A stretch of 49,337 bases of DNA from JBIOJM01 sp044450785 (lineage in GTDB: Bacteria > Planctomycetota > Planctomycetia > Isosphaerales > Isosphaeraceae): positions 1 through 49,337 of the forward strand of contig JBIOJM010000024.1 in NCBI GenBank assembly GCA_044450785.1, read 5' to 3'. Positions 24,701 through 36,200 of the stretch are shown in pieces (position 1 is the stretch's first letter; every line of letters starts with the position of its first letter). The position numbers and the translations under genes are program-made. The notes under the pieces were generated by a model. It searched no databases. It worked only from the letters and a program-made list of their open reading frames with translations, and was not told the DNA's origin.

Positions 24701-27700
24701 GAGCTCGTCCCACACGATCACGACCACGGCGAAGAACGGGGCGGCCGGCTCGGTGGCCGTCGGCGCGGGCATCGCGATCGTGATCGCCAGCGACCAGACG
24801 ACGGCCCGGATCGGGTCGGACACTCAGACGTTGGATGCCACCGGCGCAGTCACGATCGGAGCCAGCGGTTCGTTCACGGTGGTCTCGGGGGCCGATGCCG
24901 ACGCCGCCGACCAGGGCGGGAGCGTCGGGGTCGGGGCCACCGTGGTCGTCAACGACGTGCAAGACTCGTTCCTGGCCGACCTGGACCGCAACGTGACGGC
25001 CCTGGGCGCCGTGTCGATCACCGCGACGGCCACCGCGTCGGGTCAGGCCAACGCCAAGGCCAGCGAGAACGGGGCCCCGAGCAGCAGCTCCAAAACCAGC
25101 GGCAGCAACGGGACCGCGGACCAGGAGACGGCCAATCAGGCCACTTTCGCCTTGTCTGAAGGCGGCTCGAATTCACCCACCGTCGCGGCGCCCCCCTCAT
25201 CGAACAGCCAGTTGACCTCGCCCAGCAGCAAGGCGAGCAGCGCGTCCGGCGGCAGCAAGGGCCAATCGCAAGTGGGTGTCGCCGCGGCCGTCTCGGTCAA
25301 CGTGATCACGACCAGCACGGTCGCCTCGATCGAAGACGGTCTGACGGTGACGGCCGGGGGTTTGCTGACGGCCGGAACCACCAACCAGACCAAGGCCAAC
25401 GCCCTGGCCAACGGCCAGGCAGCCTCCAACCAGGATTCGATCGGCGCCGCCCTCGCCTTGAACGTCGCCAACGTGACCAACAATGCCACGATCGGCTCCT
25501 CCGACATCATCTCCGCTCATGGCGTGAACGTGACTGCACTCGAAAATAGCGGGCAGGTCAACGACTTCACGTCGCAGGGGCTGGGCGTCGCGAACGGGAA
25601 GCAGGTCGGCGTCGCCGGCTCGGTCGGGATCAACGTCATCACCGTGAACACGCAGGCCTCGATCGGCGCCGGCACCCAGCTCGAGTCGTTCGGAGGCCTC
25701 GCCGCCCTATCGTCGAGCGCCAACACGCTCCAGAACATCGCCTTCACGCTGGCCGTCGGGGCGGATACGGGGGCGGGCGCCGCCGTCGCGGTCAACGTCG
25801 TCAACGACACGACGCTCTCGTTCCTTGACGCGAACGTCCAGGCGAATGTCGCTGACGGCACCGAAGTCACGGCCCTTTCGTCGTTCAATCCGTCGGCCGA
25901 CAGCATCCCGTCCTCATTCAGCATCCCGGATATCTCGGGGCTCCATCCGACGGCGTTCGCCGCCGGCGCGGGGGCCGCGTCCGGCGGCACGGGTGTCGCC
26001 GGCTCATTCATCGTCAACGTGATCAATGAGACGACCACTGCCTATATCAACAATCATGTATTGCTCAACACGTTGACCGGCACGGCGACTTACCCGAGCG
26101 CCGGCTCCGACCAAGGGGTGACCGTGTCGGCGTCCGACACGATGACGATCACGGACTGGGCCGGTGGGGTCGGCGGCGGTGTGAACGTCGGAGTCGGTGC
26201 GGCGCTCGACGTCAACATCGTCACGGAGGACATAGAGGCGTACATCTCGAACGATGCGACCGTCCAAGCGGCCCAGAACGTCGCGGTGGAGTCGGGCACG
26301 AACGGGACTTTCAACTCGATCACGGCGGCCGCGGGGCTCAGCGAGTCCGTGGGCATCGCCGGCACGGCCTCGATCGAGGTCTTTTCGCTCACGACCAACG
26401 CCTTCATCGACCACGATACGACGGTCGACGCCCGGGGCAGCCTGCTCGTCCAGGCGAACCATCAGTCCGCGGTGAAAACGCTCGCCGGCCAGCTCGACGT
26501 CGGTGGCAGCGCCAGCGTCGGCGCCGCCGTCTCGACGGTCGTCGATACCGAGAACACCGATGCATACATCGGGGCCAACGACACGATCACGGCGGCAGGC
26601 ACCGCGGGCGCGATCCAGGTCCTCACCGGCAACTCGCCGGGCGACACGACGTCATTCACCGGGGTGGCCGTCACGGCGACGGCGTTCCAGGACCTGCAGA
26701 CGATCGCCGTGGGCGGCTCGGCCTCCCTGGCGGCGGCCATCGCCGGCTCGGTCGCGGTCAACGTTCTCAAGTACACCACGCTGGCCCACGTCGACCAGGG
26801 GGCGAACATCACGGCCACGGATGGCTCGCCGGGGACCGGACCGGGCGTGATGGTCACGGCAGCCGACCCGCTCACCCTCTTGAGCGCGGCCGGTGCGTTC
26901 GCCGGAGGTGTCGACGCCGGCTTGGGCGCAGCGGTCGACATCGACTCGATCACCAAGAACACGCAGGCGTATATCGCAACGGCCACGGTCGCCGCCGACG
27001 GCAACGTCCTCGTCCAGGCCAGCTCGGCCGAGGACCTCACCTCGGTCACCGGGGCGGTTGGCTTGAGCGGCACCGTCGCGATCGCCGGCTCGGCCGGAGT
27101 CTACGTCCTGGGAATCACCACGCGGGCGTTCATCGGCGACGACCCCGACAACCCGACCTCAGGCGCCACGACCGTCCAGGCGAGCGGGAGCATCCTGGTC
27201 GCGGCGTCGGAGCAAACCGTGCTCAACATCTTGACGGGCAACTTCACCGGCTCCGGCACGGCAAGCGTCGGGGCGGCGGCGGGAGTACCGGTCGTCACCA
27301 AGACGACCGAAGCCTTTATCGGGGCCGGCGCCCACGTCGGCGCCCTGGGATTGGGCAACCCGATCGATGCCGAGAATGGCCAGTTCGACATCTCGTACGC
27401 TCCCTACGCCTCATCGGCCGGCGTGGCCCAGCCCAAGCCGATCAGTGCCAACCTGACCGGCTCGGGCAATAATCTGACCAGCCCCAGGCTCGACCAGGAA
27501 CGGATCGCCACGCCCGTCACGCAGTCGGACCAGGGGCTGGCGGTCACGGCCGTGAACTCCGACGCCTTGCAGGGCGTCGGCGCCGACGGCGGCGTTTCCG
27601 GGACTGTCGCCGTGAACCTGAGCGGCTCGGTCGCCGTGCTGACCAACAAGACCGACGCGTACATCGGCTCCGGCGCTGTCATCAACGCGAGCAACAGCGG

Positions 27701-30700
27701 CGCCATCGCCAGCCAGTCGGTCCTGGTCGCGGCCGGCAATGACGCGTCGTTCCTGGGGATTGCCGCCGCACTCTCGATCTCGGGCACGGCCAGCATCACG
27801 CCGGGGGTCGTCGTGGTGGTGATCAACAACACGACCACGGCGGCGATCGACGACGGCGCTGTGGTGGCCGCCGCGGGCGATATCGCGGTCGAAGCGCACT
27901 CCAGCGGCGATGTCCTGTCGATCGCCGCCGCCGGGGCCGTCGCCGGCACCGCCGCCGTCGGCGGCTCGGTCTCATACGTCGGTGTGAACGATACGACCTG
28001 GGCGTATATCGGCCAGAGCGCGACGACGGACGCCGGCGGTGCGCAAGCCAACGCGGGCGGAAACGTCCTGGTCGACGCCACCGACGACACCGTCGCCTAC
28101 CTGATCACGGGCACCCTCTCGGTTGGAGTCAGCGGCGCGGGCGTCGGCGGCGCGGTCGGTATTGCTCTCCTGGACAAGGACACCGAGGCGTTCATCGGCA
28201 GCCACGCGACTGTCAACGCCCTGGGCAACGCGCCCACCCTCCAAGGCATTTTCGCCGGCTATGAAAGCGGGGGGTCCTTCGGGACGGACTATCTCTTCTA
28301 TGGCATCGCGGTCCAGGCGGCCACGAGCGAGAACGTCACCAACATCGCGGCGGCCGGCGCGGGCGGCTTCTTCGCCGGCCTGGCCGGCGGCGTGTCGGTC
28401 GAGGTCTTCAGCTCGGACACGCAGGCCTACGTCGGCGATCTCGCGCACATCAACCCCAGCTCGAGTGGCGCCAGCTCAAACCAGGCCGTCAACGTCTCGG
28501 CGGTCAACCAGGCATCCAACTTCTCATTCGCGGGCGGGCTGGCCGGAGGCATCGCCGGCATCGCCGGCGGCGTCGACGTCGGCCTCATGAACAACTCGAC
28601 CCGGGCTTACATCGGCAACGGCTCCGACGTCCACGCGAATCTGTACGTCTCCGTCAACGCGCTGTCCGATGACAGCGTTCAGACCTACGCCCTGGGCGCC
28701 GCCGCCGGATTCGTGGGACTGGTCGGGTCGGTGTCGGTCTGGTCGATCGGCGAGCCGTACAGCGCCGGCTATACCGACGGCAACGCGAGCGACGGCACGG
28801 TTGGAGGCATTCCGAACAACGGGCTCTCCGGCTCCAGCACGAACGCGGAAGGCCAGGCCGGAGGGGCCTCCGCTCTGATCGGCTCGATGACCGACCCGAA
28901 CCATAACGGCGCGGCCGGCAACACGCAGGATATCAGCGGCAACATCAGCTCGGCCCAGAGCGGGGTCAGCGGCTCCATTAGCGGTGACCCGGTCGCGAGC
29001 GCAGTCGACAGCACGGCGGTGCCGCAGGGCACGGTGGCGTTCATCGGTTCCGGCGTCAGCGTGACCTCGGGGGGCGTCGTCGACCTCGAGGCCCAGAGCA
29101 TCGTCAGCTACACGGGCTTGACGGGCGGCCTGTCGGCCGGGGTGGTCGGCATCGGCGGGTCGGTCGAGATCGCCAACATCGATGGGAATACGCAGTCGTA
29201 CATCGACCAAAACTCCTCGGTAACCGCCGCCAACACCGTGATTGTCGACGCCGGCCTCCAGGACACTTCCTATGGCACCGCATTCGCTGGCACGGCGGGA
29301 GTTGTCGGCATCGGCGCCCAGGTCGTCGACGTCCAGGACGGCAGCACCGTGTCGGCCACCCTCAACAGCGGGGTGACGATCGCGGCCCCGCAGATTAACG
29401 TCACGGCCGAGTCGAGCCGCTCGCTAACGGCCCAAGCGTTGGGCGGCGATTTCGGGGGCGTCGCGGTCGGGGTGGGCGTCGCGATCGCCAACGCCACCGG
29501 CGGTACGACGGCCGGCATCGGCTCCGGCGCTCAGATCGGCCAGACGGGACCCACGAGCGACGTCAGCGTCGAGGCCTTCTCCTCTGACACGATCACGGCC
29601 GAGTCGTACGGCGTTGCGGCCGGGTACACGGGTGCGACGGGCGTGTACGCCAGCGCCGTGACCGATCCCAGCGTCGGGGCCGCGATCGCGGGCAACGTCG
29701 ACGTCACCGACGACATCGGGGTTCAGGCAACGGCCACCAGCAGAGCGTCCGCCAACGCATTCGGCATCGCCGTTTCGCTGGCCGCGGCGCTGGGAGCGTC
29801 CATCGCCAATGCTGATGTATCTCCCAGCGTCTCGGCCGAGGTCGGCGCCGGCGCCGTCCTCCAGGCGGGCAACGACATCTCCGTGTCGGCCTTGAACAAT
29901 ATCGGTTTGGGCGGCTACGTGTATTCGAACGGGGCCAGCTCAATGGCCGGTTCCGGCGCGGGCGCGCTCTTGTTCGGCGCCGCCGGCTCGGATGCGACGT
30001 CGACGGCATCCCCCACCGTCGACGCCGGCGTCGCCGCCGGCGCCTCGCTCACGGCCGGGGACGACGTTTCGCTCATCGCGGGGTCGGGCGATAACGCCAT
30101 GGCGCAGGCGATCGGCGCGGGGCTGGGGGTCGTCGGCGCCGGCATCAGCATCGCCACTGCCTCCGACGGCGGCTCGACCGATGCCCATTCGGATGCGAAC
30201 GTCAACCTGACCGGCGGCAACGACGTGTCGATCACAGCCGACGGCGTCGACGACGCGACGGCCGACTCCACCGCGGCGTCGGCCGGAATCGCCGCCGTCG
30301 ACGGCGCCCTTGGCACGGCCACCGTCGACCCGAGCATCACCGCCACCACCGGCGACGGCAGCCGGATCGATGCGGGCAACGAGGTCTCCGTCCTCGCGAC
30401 CGTGACGCCCCAGGCCACGGCCGACGTCACCGGCGTGTCCGCCGGCGCGCTCGTTGACATCGGCGCATCAGTCGCCAACGCGACCGCCTCGCCGACGGTG
30501 ACCGCGACAGCGGGCGGAGCCGGCACCACGATCATCGCCGCTGGGTTGGACGCCGGCGTGGCGAAATACCTCCCGAGCCCCCAGGTCGGCGAAGGCTCCA
30601 TCGAGGATGCCTCGAGCCTCAGCGCGGCGTCATTCCCTACCAACAGCACCGACACCGTGAGCGCCAACGCCAGCGGGTCGGCTGGCGCATTGTTTGGCGC

Positions 30701-33248
30701 CACCGCCACCTCGAGCACCGCGAATGACACCGGAACCGTCACCAGCTCCATTGCCAACCAGACGACGCTCTACATCTCGAACGCGGTCAAGATCGAGGCG
30801 AACAACTATACCGACCAGTCCGCGCTCGGCACCAGCAACTTTGGCGGGATCATCGCGGCGGGATCCAACACGGCGACCGCCGAGTCGAGCGCCCTGACGA
30901 GCGCGACGGTGGGTAGTGACGTCTCCTTGAGCGCGGGCGATCCGATCGGCAACCTCCAGGACGGGACGATCTACTACGTTGTCCCTGATCCGTCCAACCC
31001 CAACTTGATCAGCCTGGCAAGCTCGTCCCAGAACGCGGTCATGACCTCCGGCGGCAACCTTTCGCAGCCCGGCAGCGGCGCCATCACGATCGCGCTGTCC
31101 CAGCCGGCGTTCTCCGTCGGCGACCACCTCCTGACTCCCGTCGATTTGATCGGGGCCGCGCCCGTTGCCTTCGATCCGGCGACGGCCCTGTCGCAGAGTG
31201 GCGGCACAAGCTATATCGACGTCGGGCCCAACAGCTTCTATCTCGGCGAGCCGATGGAATACCAGCAGAGCAGCGGGCCCGCGCTCTCGATCGCCGCCGA
31301 TGGCGACGACATCAACTACGCCCAGGCGGTCTCCGGCAGCGGCGGCGTGGTCGCCGGCTCCGCCGCCATGGCAGACACCAACACCGGGGGCAGCACATCC
31401 GCCGCCATCGCCGATAACACCGGACCGGGGACGAGCCTCGATGTCTCCAGCCTCTCGATCAGTGCGCTGCACACCGCCCAGTTCGACAGCCAGACCGATA
31501 CGACCCAGGCCGATGCGGTCGGGTTCAGCGGCTCGTGGGCCAACAACACCGACAGCTCCACGGCGAGCGCCCACATCGGCAATTACGCTTCGATCGTCAC
31601 CCAGAGCCTCCAGATCCTGGCGACGAACACGACCGAGAAAAACCTGGTGCCGTCGGGCCAGTACAACGTCAGTGCCGGGTCCGGAGGCGTGCTGCAGGGC
31701 AACGCCGCCCAGAGCATGACGACCATCGCCAACCACACCACGGCGGATGTGGGCGCCAATGCCAACATCAACGTCACCGGCAGCACCACAAACCCGGGCC
31801 TTTTCGAGCTGTACGCCTTGAACAACATCGATGGCTCCGACACCGTGAACCTCGATACCGGCGGCGTGATCGACGGTTCCGACGCAACCTCGACCATTCA
31901 CGCGGATACCAACGACGCCACCGCCCAGATCGGCCCCAATGCCACCATTTACACGGTGGGCGACGTCAACCTCGACACCCGCACCACGAGCGACCTCACG
32001 GTGGCGCCCACGGTCCACACCTACGGCCTGGCTTCACCGGGCTCGATCGACGCTGAGGCAACCATCGCCGAGAACGACGCCGTCAACGTCGGATCGGGCG
32101 CCTTTGTTCAGGCGCAGGGCAACCTGAACCTGATCGCGGGCGGCGATATGAGCGGCGATCTCAACGATCTGACCATGGGATCCGACCCGTACGAGCTGAA
32201 CGCCTCGGTCGTCCCGGCCTTCGAGCTCACCTCGAAATGCGAGATCGACCAGACCAATACCGTCAACGTGGGTTCCGGGGCGATGCTCCTGGCAGCCGGC
32301 AACGCCAACCTCATGGCCGAACAACACGGCAACGCGATCACGAACGCGCTGGGCACCGGCAAGGACTGGCTCACGGCCGTGGCAAGCGGCTTGAGCAGCC
32401 TGACGGGCGGCAACGGCGTTTCCTCGGACGTTCATACCGGAACCGGTATCGTCAACACCACGACCACTGTCACCGTCAATGGCACGATCCAGCTCGGCAT
32501 CGACAACATCCAGTCGCTCACGATCCAGAAGGACATCCTGGAAAACCCGACCGATTACACGGTGAGCGGTCCCATCTCCTTCACCCAGGACACGGAAAAC
32601 CTCGTCAACGACCTGACCACCGAGCTGGCGAATCTGCGGAGTCTGGTGGTCGCCTACGCGGGCGACACGGCCGCCGTCAACGCCTACGACTCCGAAATCC
32701 AGCAGGTCGTGTATGAATTGGGGTTACTGGGCCTGAGCCAAACCGAAAGCGATGGAACCGTCGTCCCCCCCGGTCCGCTCGACGCGGTACCGTTCATCAG
32801 ACTCTCCCCCATCTTCGCCGAGGCCGGCACCATCTTCGTGAACGCCGACAACCTCGGGGGCGGCGGCAGCCTGATCGCGCCGGGCAACGTGAGCATCACC
32901 ATCACCAACAACAGCCCTGCCTACTTGAGCGTCGGCCAGATCACGATCCCGCAAAGCTCAGGCGGCATCGTCTTCTTCGATGGGAAGACCGTCACGAGCA
33001 ACTCGGGCATCGGGGGAGTCAATCACAACCAGACCGCGCCGTCGTTCAACATCCAGGTCGCCAACACTTCCGTGGCGCCCACGATCACGATCACAAACAC
33101 TTACAGCGCGAGCGACCCCGCGAACGCGGGGGGGTTCGAAGGCGACTATTTCACCTCCGGATGTCGACTTGAACGGAAACATCTCCGCTCCGCCGACCGT
33201 GTTGACGGTCACGAGCCAGGGGAACGTGATCGTCAACGCAAACATTGA
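21738..33248 (+). CDS. Giant beta-strand-repeat adhesin-like protein, 5' part
   Basis: The start at ATG 21738 follows CAAGGAG and gives a basic leader with LEDRTLLA (residues 40-47), the planctomycete giant-protein motif. Most of the protein is a tandem array of degenerate ~60-90 residue repeats, each with a 'VGVAGSVAINLV' style strand, an N-T rich turn and a '(T/A)A(Y/F)I(G/D)' strand. It is Ala/Gly/Thr/Asp-rich and cysteine-poor, as in leukotoxin LktA-like filamentous adhesins. The printed frame ends at 33248, but from about 33154 the same kind of sequence continues in the +1 frame to 40137. The natural product is probably one protein of about 6130 residues. A G7 tract at 33128-33134 is the likely slip or indel site. 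Role: surface adhesion or envelope structure, inferred. Confidence 0.88.
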   Translation: MARKWLHRFGSKQVTATGFRPRSAERRRRLEFRDLVVQALEDRTLLAVSAMVSSSVLDVTLSAANDSATISFDGTNVDVSGTGYGGGAFSPAAFPSGLSVTGNSLSNQSVAFNNLGSVAAPINLGQMVTVTDVTALTVINSGFSTTGNVSFQIADSETGTSNLAGTTGQASAQITITSSEIEGAGITIDAAGTMTASTNGNGVLGANLANVDVGSNATIAVDPTSPSTGSQLIGTGDVTIAATSTAMITADAPANALGSTGVDAADANSSVTSIAIAHLSGSASVSAGGILSVTATNTTGATADADGTAAGSSAGGGTAAVSLVNTTTKAYIDGSATASGSTVTVSSTSNTTATTTAKSTALGATQNDASTQTDLTTYNAKTSDGAVGVVGAVAVTDLTRDTEAYIASTGQITGTSAININASSSTNESTTADGSATTGTTGVGVAVAIDLAHATNEASIQANANLRAPAITVQALTPGTNGYGAQATSGAGGTNVGVAGSVAINLVSNTSDAAVTAGNTLTVSSGDNVTLNAQNNVTETASALPFSGGGMGSNVGVGASLALNVATNTAQADLENAAQLTGAHDLTLDASSNDTMTTTSTTGATSKSGVAVSPAVALSIAGNTTTAQVGSGTALTLGGALAVTATHTGSTTSTAGGSAAGSSAAVGASVAITIATDQTTATTASNITAAGDVSFVATASGSSAATGTASATGGNNDDGKNDGKDTSGNNVNSQNTAQRNYANTESNAMPSVGAGNSSGAASTPSASTSDGQVSVAAAVTVNIADSEADATIPGGLFITSTGGALSLSATNTTSATSTASGNASGNDQVGVGAAVALNLINASDEATIQSSIGQPTTINTKGVSVNAGMTGAGTPMNSFTASATSGAGGKKATVGVAGSVAINIVNDTNQALIETGASVTAGGGNVSLTAVNNSADTATAVPATTSGASGSDVGIGASLGLNIISDTTDSEVQDGASLINAGGVTVTASSSHTITTTAKNGAAGSVAVGAGIAIVIASDQTTARIGSDTQTLDATGAVTIGASGSFTVVSGADADAADQGGSVGVGATVVVNDVQDSFLADLDRNVTALGAVSITATATASGQANAKASENGAPSSSSKTSGSNGTADQETANQATFALSEGGSNSPTVAAPPSSNSQLTSPSSKASSASGGSKGQSQVGVAAAVSVNVITTSTVASIEDGLTVTAGGLLTAGTTNQTKANALANGQAASNQDSIGAALALNVANVTNNATIGSSDIISAHGVNVTALENSGQVNDFTSQGLGVANGKQVGVAGSVGINVITVNTQASIGAGTQLESFGGLAALSSSANTLQNIAFTLAVGADTGAGAAVAVNVVNDTTLSFLDANVQANVADGTEVTALSSFNPSADSIPSSFSIPDISGLHPTAFAAGAGAASGGTGVAGSFIVNVINETTTAYINNHVLLNTLTGTATYPSAGSDQGVTVSASDTMTITDWAGGVGGGVNVGVGAALDVNIVTEDIEAYISNDATVQAAQNVAVESGTNGTFNSITAAAGLSESVGIAGTASIEVFSLTTNAFIDHDTTVDARGSLLVQANHQSAVKTLAGQLDVGGSASVGAAVSTVVDTENTDAYIGANDTITAAGTAGAIQVLTGNSPGDTTSFTGVAVTATAFQDLQTIAVGGSASLAAAIAGSVAVNVLKYTTLAHVDQGANITATDGSPGTGPGVMVTAADPLTLLSAAGAFAGGVDAGLGAAVDIDSITKNTQAYIATATVAADGNVLVQASSAEDLTSVTGAVGLSGTVAIAGSAGVYVLGITTRAFIGDDPDNPTSGATTVQASGSILVAASEQTVLNILTGNFTGSGTASVGAAAGVPVVTKTTEAFIGAGAHVGALGLGNPIDAENGQFDISYAPYASSAGVAQPKPISANLTGSGNNLTSPRLDQERIATPVTQSDQGLAVTAVNSDALQGVGADGGVSGTVAVNLSGSVAVLTNKTDAYIGSGAVINASNSGAIASQSVLVAAGNDASFLGIAAALSISGTASITPGVVVVVINNTTTAAIDDGAVVAAAGDIAVEAHSSGDVLSIAAAGAVAGTAAVGGSVSYVGVNDTTWAYIGQSATTDAGGAQANAGGNVLVDATDDTVAYLITGTLSVGVSGAGVGGAVGIALLDKDTEAFIGSHATVNALGNAPTLQGIFAGYESGGSFGTDYLFYGIAVQAATSENVTNIAAAGAGGFFAGLAGGVSVEVFSSDTQAYVGDLAHINPSSSGASSNQAVNVSAVNQASNFSFAGGLAGGIAGIAGGVDVGLMNNSTRAYIGNGSDVHANLYVSVNALSDDSVQTYALGAAAGFVGLVGSVSVWSIGEPYSAGYTDGNASDGTVGGIPNNGLSGSSTNAEGQAGGASALIGSMTDPNHNGAAGNTQDISGNISSAQSGVSGSISGDPVASAVDSTAVPQGTVAFIGSGVSVTSGGVVDLEAQSIVSYTGLTGGLSAGVVGIGGSVEIANIDGNTQSYIDQNSSVTAANTVIVDAGLQDTSYGTAFAGTAGVVGIGAQVVDVQDGSTVSATLNSGVTIAAPQINVTAESSRSLTAQALGGDFGGVAVGVGVAIANATGGTTAGIGSGAQIGQTGPTSDVSVEAFSSDTITAESYGVAAGYTGATGVYASAVTDPSVGAAIAGNVDVTDDIGVQATATSRASANAFGIAVSLAAALGASIANADVSPSVSAEVGAGAVLQAGNDISVSALNNIGLGGYVYSNGASSMAGSGAGALLFGAAGSDATSTASPTVDAGVAAGASLTAGDDVSLIAGSGDNAMAQAIGAGLGVVGAGISIATASDGGSTDAHSDANVNLTGGNDVSITADGVDDATADSTAASAGIAAVDGALGTATVDPSITATTGDGSRIDAGNEVSVLATVTPQATADVTGVSAGALVDIGASVANATASPTVTATAGGAGTTIIAAGLDAGVAKYLPSPQVGEGSIEDASSLSAASFPTNSTDTVSANASGSAGALFGATATSSTANDTGTVTSSIANQTTLYISNAVKIEANNYTDQSALGTSNFGGIIAAGSNTATAESSALTSATVGSDVSLSAGDPIGNLQDGTIYYVVPDPSNPNLISLASSSQNAVMTSGGNLSQPGSGAITIALSQPAFSVGDHLLTPVDLIGAAPVAFDPATALSQSGGTSYIDVGPNSFYLGEPMEYQQSSGPALSIAADGDDINYAQAVSGSGGVVAGSAAMADTNTGGSTSAAIADNTGPGTSLDVSSLSISALHTAQFDSQTDTTQADAVGFSGSWANNTDSSTASAHIGNYASIVTQSLQILATNTTEKNLVPSGQYNVSAGSGGVLQGNAAQSMTTIANHTTADVGANANINVTGSTTNPGLFELYALNNIDGSDTVNLDTGGVIDGSDATSTIHADTNDATAQIGPNATIYTVGDVNLDTRTTSDLTVAPTVHTYGLASPGSIDAEATIAENDAVNVGSGAFVQAQGNLNLIAGGDMSGDLNDLTMGSDPYELNASVVPAFELTSKCEIDQTNTVNVGSGAMLLAAGNANLMAEQHGNAITNALGTGKDWLTAVASGLSSLTGGNGVSSDVHTGTGIVNTTTTVTVNGTIQLGIDNIQSLTIQKDILENPTDYTVSGPISFTQDTENLVNDLTTELANLRSLVVAYAGDTAAVNAYDSEIQQVVYELGLLGLSQTESDGTVVPPGPLDAVPFIRLSPIFAEAGTIFVNADNLGGGGSLIAPGNVSITITNNSPAYLSVGQITIPQSSGGIVFFDGKTVTSNSGIGGVNHNQTAPSFNIQVANTSVAPTITITNTYSASDPANAGGFEGDYFTSGCRLERKHLRSADRVDGHEPGERDRQRKH

Positions 33249-36200
33249 CGTCGGGACGGTCACCATCCACGCCGCCGGGAGCTTCGTCCAGAGTTACGTC
33301 GCCGGCATCGACAGCATCGGCGGCGACCCCAGCACGCTCTGGTCGAACGTCACGACCCTCACCGAGGCCAATGCCGCGGCCGCCAATCCCAATCCCCCGT
33401 TGGGCAGCCCCCTCAGCATCAACGGGAACGCCAGCGGCACCCCGGTCGCGCAGGCGGTAGCCACCGCGCTGGCGACCCCCGGAACCGGCAACATCATCGT
33501 GGCCAACGACGTCTTCGTGAGCGCCGAGTACTTGAACGTCGACGGCACCATCCAGAGCGGCGAGCCGGACCAGCAGGTGACGATCGACGACACGTACCAG
33601 CCGCTTTACAACCCAGACATCCCGGGGAAAACTTTTTACGAGAGCATGACCGAGGCCATCAGCGGCGCGGCGGCCGCGTACCAGGATTACGAGAATGGAG
33701 GTCTGCAAAACGCCCAAAACTTCGTCTTATCGTACGGCTTGTTCACCAATGATTACAAGGAATTCTTGCTCCCCGAGGCCATGGTTGACAACATCGATGT
33801 CTACTACGAAGCCCCGACGGGCCAGCTCGTTTTGGGGCAGACCGACGTCCAGGGCGGGTTGGTGCAGCTCTATGGCGACATGCTCAGCACCGGCACCGGA
33901 AACATCAACGTACTGGACGGGTACGGAGCGATCCATGTGCTCAACAACACCAGTTATCCCCTGGTCACTTCCGGCCTCTCCACCGGCCAAGGCACCGCGG
34001 GCATGTTGAAGATCACCGACACCGGCCAGGAGAACGACCAACGCCAGCCGCTGGTCACGGTGTACTATCGCCAGAATGGACAGGTCGACACCTACAGCTT
34101 TTACGCCTTCCCCGACGGCTCGTTGGCTTCGCTCGTGTCAGCGGGCCAATACAGCGGCCCCAACGCCGGCGCCCGCACGGCGAGCTATCAGCCGGCCGCC
34201 GCGCGGTTCGTCTGGGAGGATGGCCAAAGCCTCTCGGTGACTGTCACTAATATCTACGAGACATCCTCCTGGCTTGGAGTCGTCAATCTGCCCCCGAGCG
34301 ACCTCGTCAGCTCGATCACCACACCCCATTCGCCCGTAAGCCTGCTGCCTGGCGAGTGGATCGATAACGCAGCGAATGACCCGAGCTTCCAGGACCTCAC
34401 CCCTGGCACCCGCGTCGACTCCGCCGATTACGAGTATAGTTTCCAGCAGATCAGCAACTATGAGCCCTTCGGCGCCTCAGACCTCCAGGCGAACGGTTAC
34501 GAGCTCAGCCTGCCCGGGAACAGCTTCAAGACCGGCCTGCCCGTGATCTTCCATGTCGACCCGAACGGGTCGGTCGGCGGCCTGACCGACGGCACCGAGT
34601 ACTACGTGATCGTGGACACATCCAACCCGGCCCTGATCAGCCTGGCGTCGAGCCTCGCGAATGCGACCGCGCCCATCCCGGTCCCCATACCGCTCGGCAG
34701 CATCAGTGGCACTCAGAACCTCATCACCTACTCGACCGAGACGGAGACCTCCGAGCACAACACGACCTGGTACGGCGTGACGACTTATTCCACGACAATC
34801 ATCGTCACCACGCCGGAGTCGAACATCAACACCAACAGCATTCGTGCGGACCGGCCGATCAACATCACGTTCACCGGCTACGGCGAAGGCGCTACAGGGC
34901 AGGTCGTCACGGTGAGCACGGAGGGCGACCTCCTGATCGATGGCCCGATCCAGAACGCCGCCGGCACGACGACCTTGAGCGCGCCCGATGGCAGCATCCA
35001 GGAAGAGAACTCAGGGGGATCGGTTGGCGGCCAAGACATCACTCTGACCGCCGGTACCGGCATCGGCGGCACCGCCCCCTTGCTGCTTGACTTGACCAAC
35101 AGCGGCAACGCATCGAACCCGGTCCCGGGCACATTGAACGCGACCTCGGCGAACGGCAGCATCAACATCGATGACCAATCGGGCTCGATCAAGATCGGCC
35201 AGGTCATCGCCTCGCAGACGACCGGGAACGTCGCGCTCACAGCCGACCTGAGCATCCTCGCGGCCAATGCCAGCAGTCTCGTCGAGGGGGGTGCGGTCGA
35301 CCTGACCGCGTCGTTCGGCTCGGTCGGCAGCCTGGGCCAGGGCGGCACGGCCGACTCTCCCGCCGGCGATGCGCTCCCCATCGTCGTCGACGTCGGCACC
35401 GCGAGCGTCGACAACCTCAAGGTGACGTCCGAGGACGATGTCTTCGTCCGTCAGTCCACCGGAGACTTGCGGGTCGACAAGATCGACTCGATCACGGGCA
35501 ACATTCGCGTCGAGGTCAAGGGCGGCAACCTGGTCGATGCCAACAACATTTCGGTACCCGACACCCAGAACCTCGCCGAGCTCGAAGGGCGCTGGAATAG
35601 CATGCTGGCCACGCAATCCACGGCCCAGATCAGCGTCAACGACACCATCAATGCGTACGAAAACCAGATCGACCAGGAGTATCAGACCTACTGGATTTTC
35701 CGCGATGAACAGCCCAACTCGAGCGTGTTCGACCCCACCTTCCAGGTGACGCTGCCGCCCGGTCAACTGGCTGCCTGGACCACGTATTACACGAACCAAG
35801 GCACCTCGCAGGGGCTCTCCGGCAGCGCGCTCTCCACCTTCGTGAACAACGCCCTCACCACGCTGGGCAACGCGGATACTCAGGAATATCGCACCTTCAA
35901 TGCGATCTTCGGCAAGCTGGGCAACAGCTTCAATCCCAACTACATGTACTTCGCCAATCAGACGCCGCTTGCCGGCAGCGTGACCCTGAACTTTGGCCCC
36001 GCCGACATCGACCCCACCGGCACCTTGATCGACCTGCCCGGCAACGGCTACGTCACCGGCCAGGCCTTGGTTTACCACGCCAACGGCGGGTCGGCCGGCG
36101 GGCTCACCGATGGCAGCACGTACTACGCGATCGTCGACCCCGCCGATTCGAACGAGATCAGCCTCGCCGCCAGCTACCAGGATGCAACCAACGCGAACCC

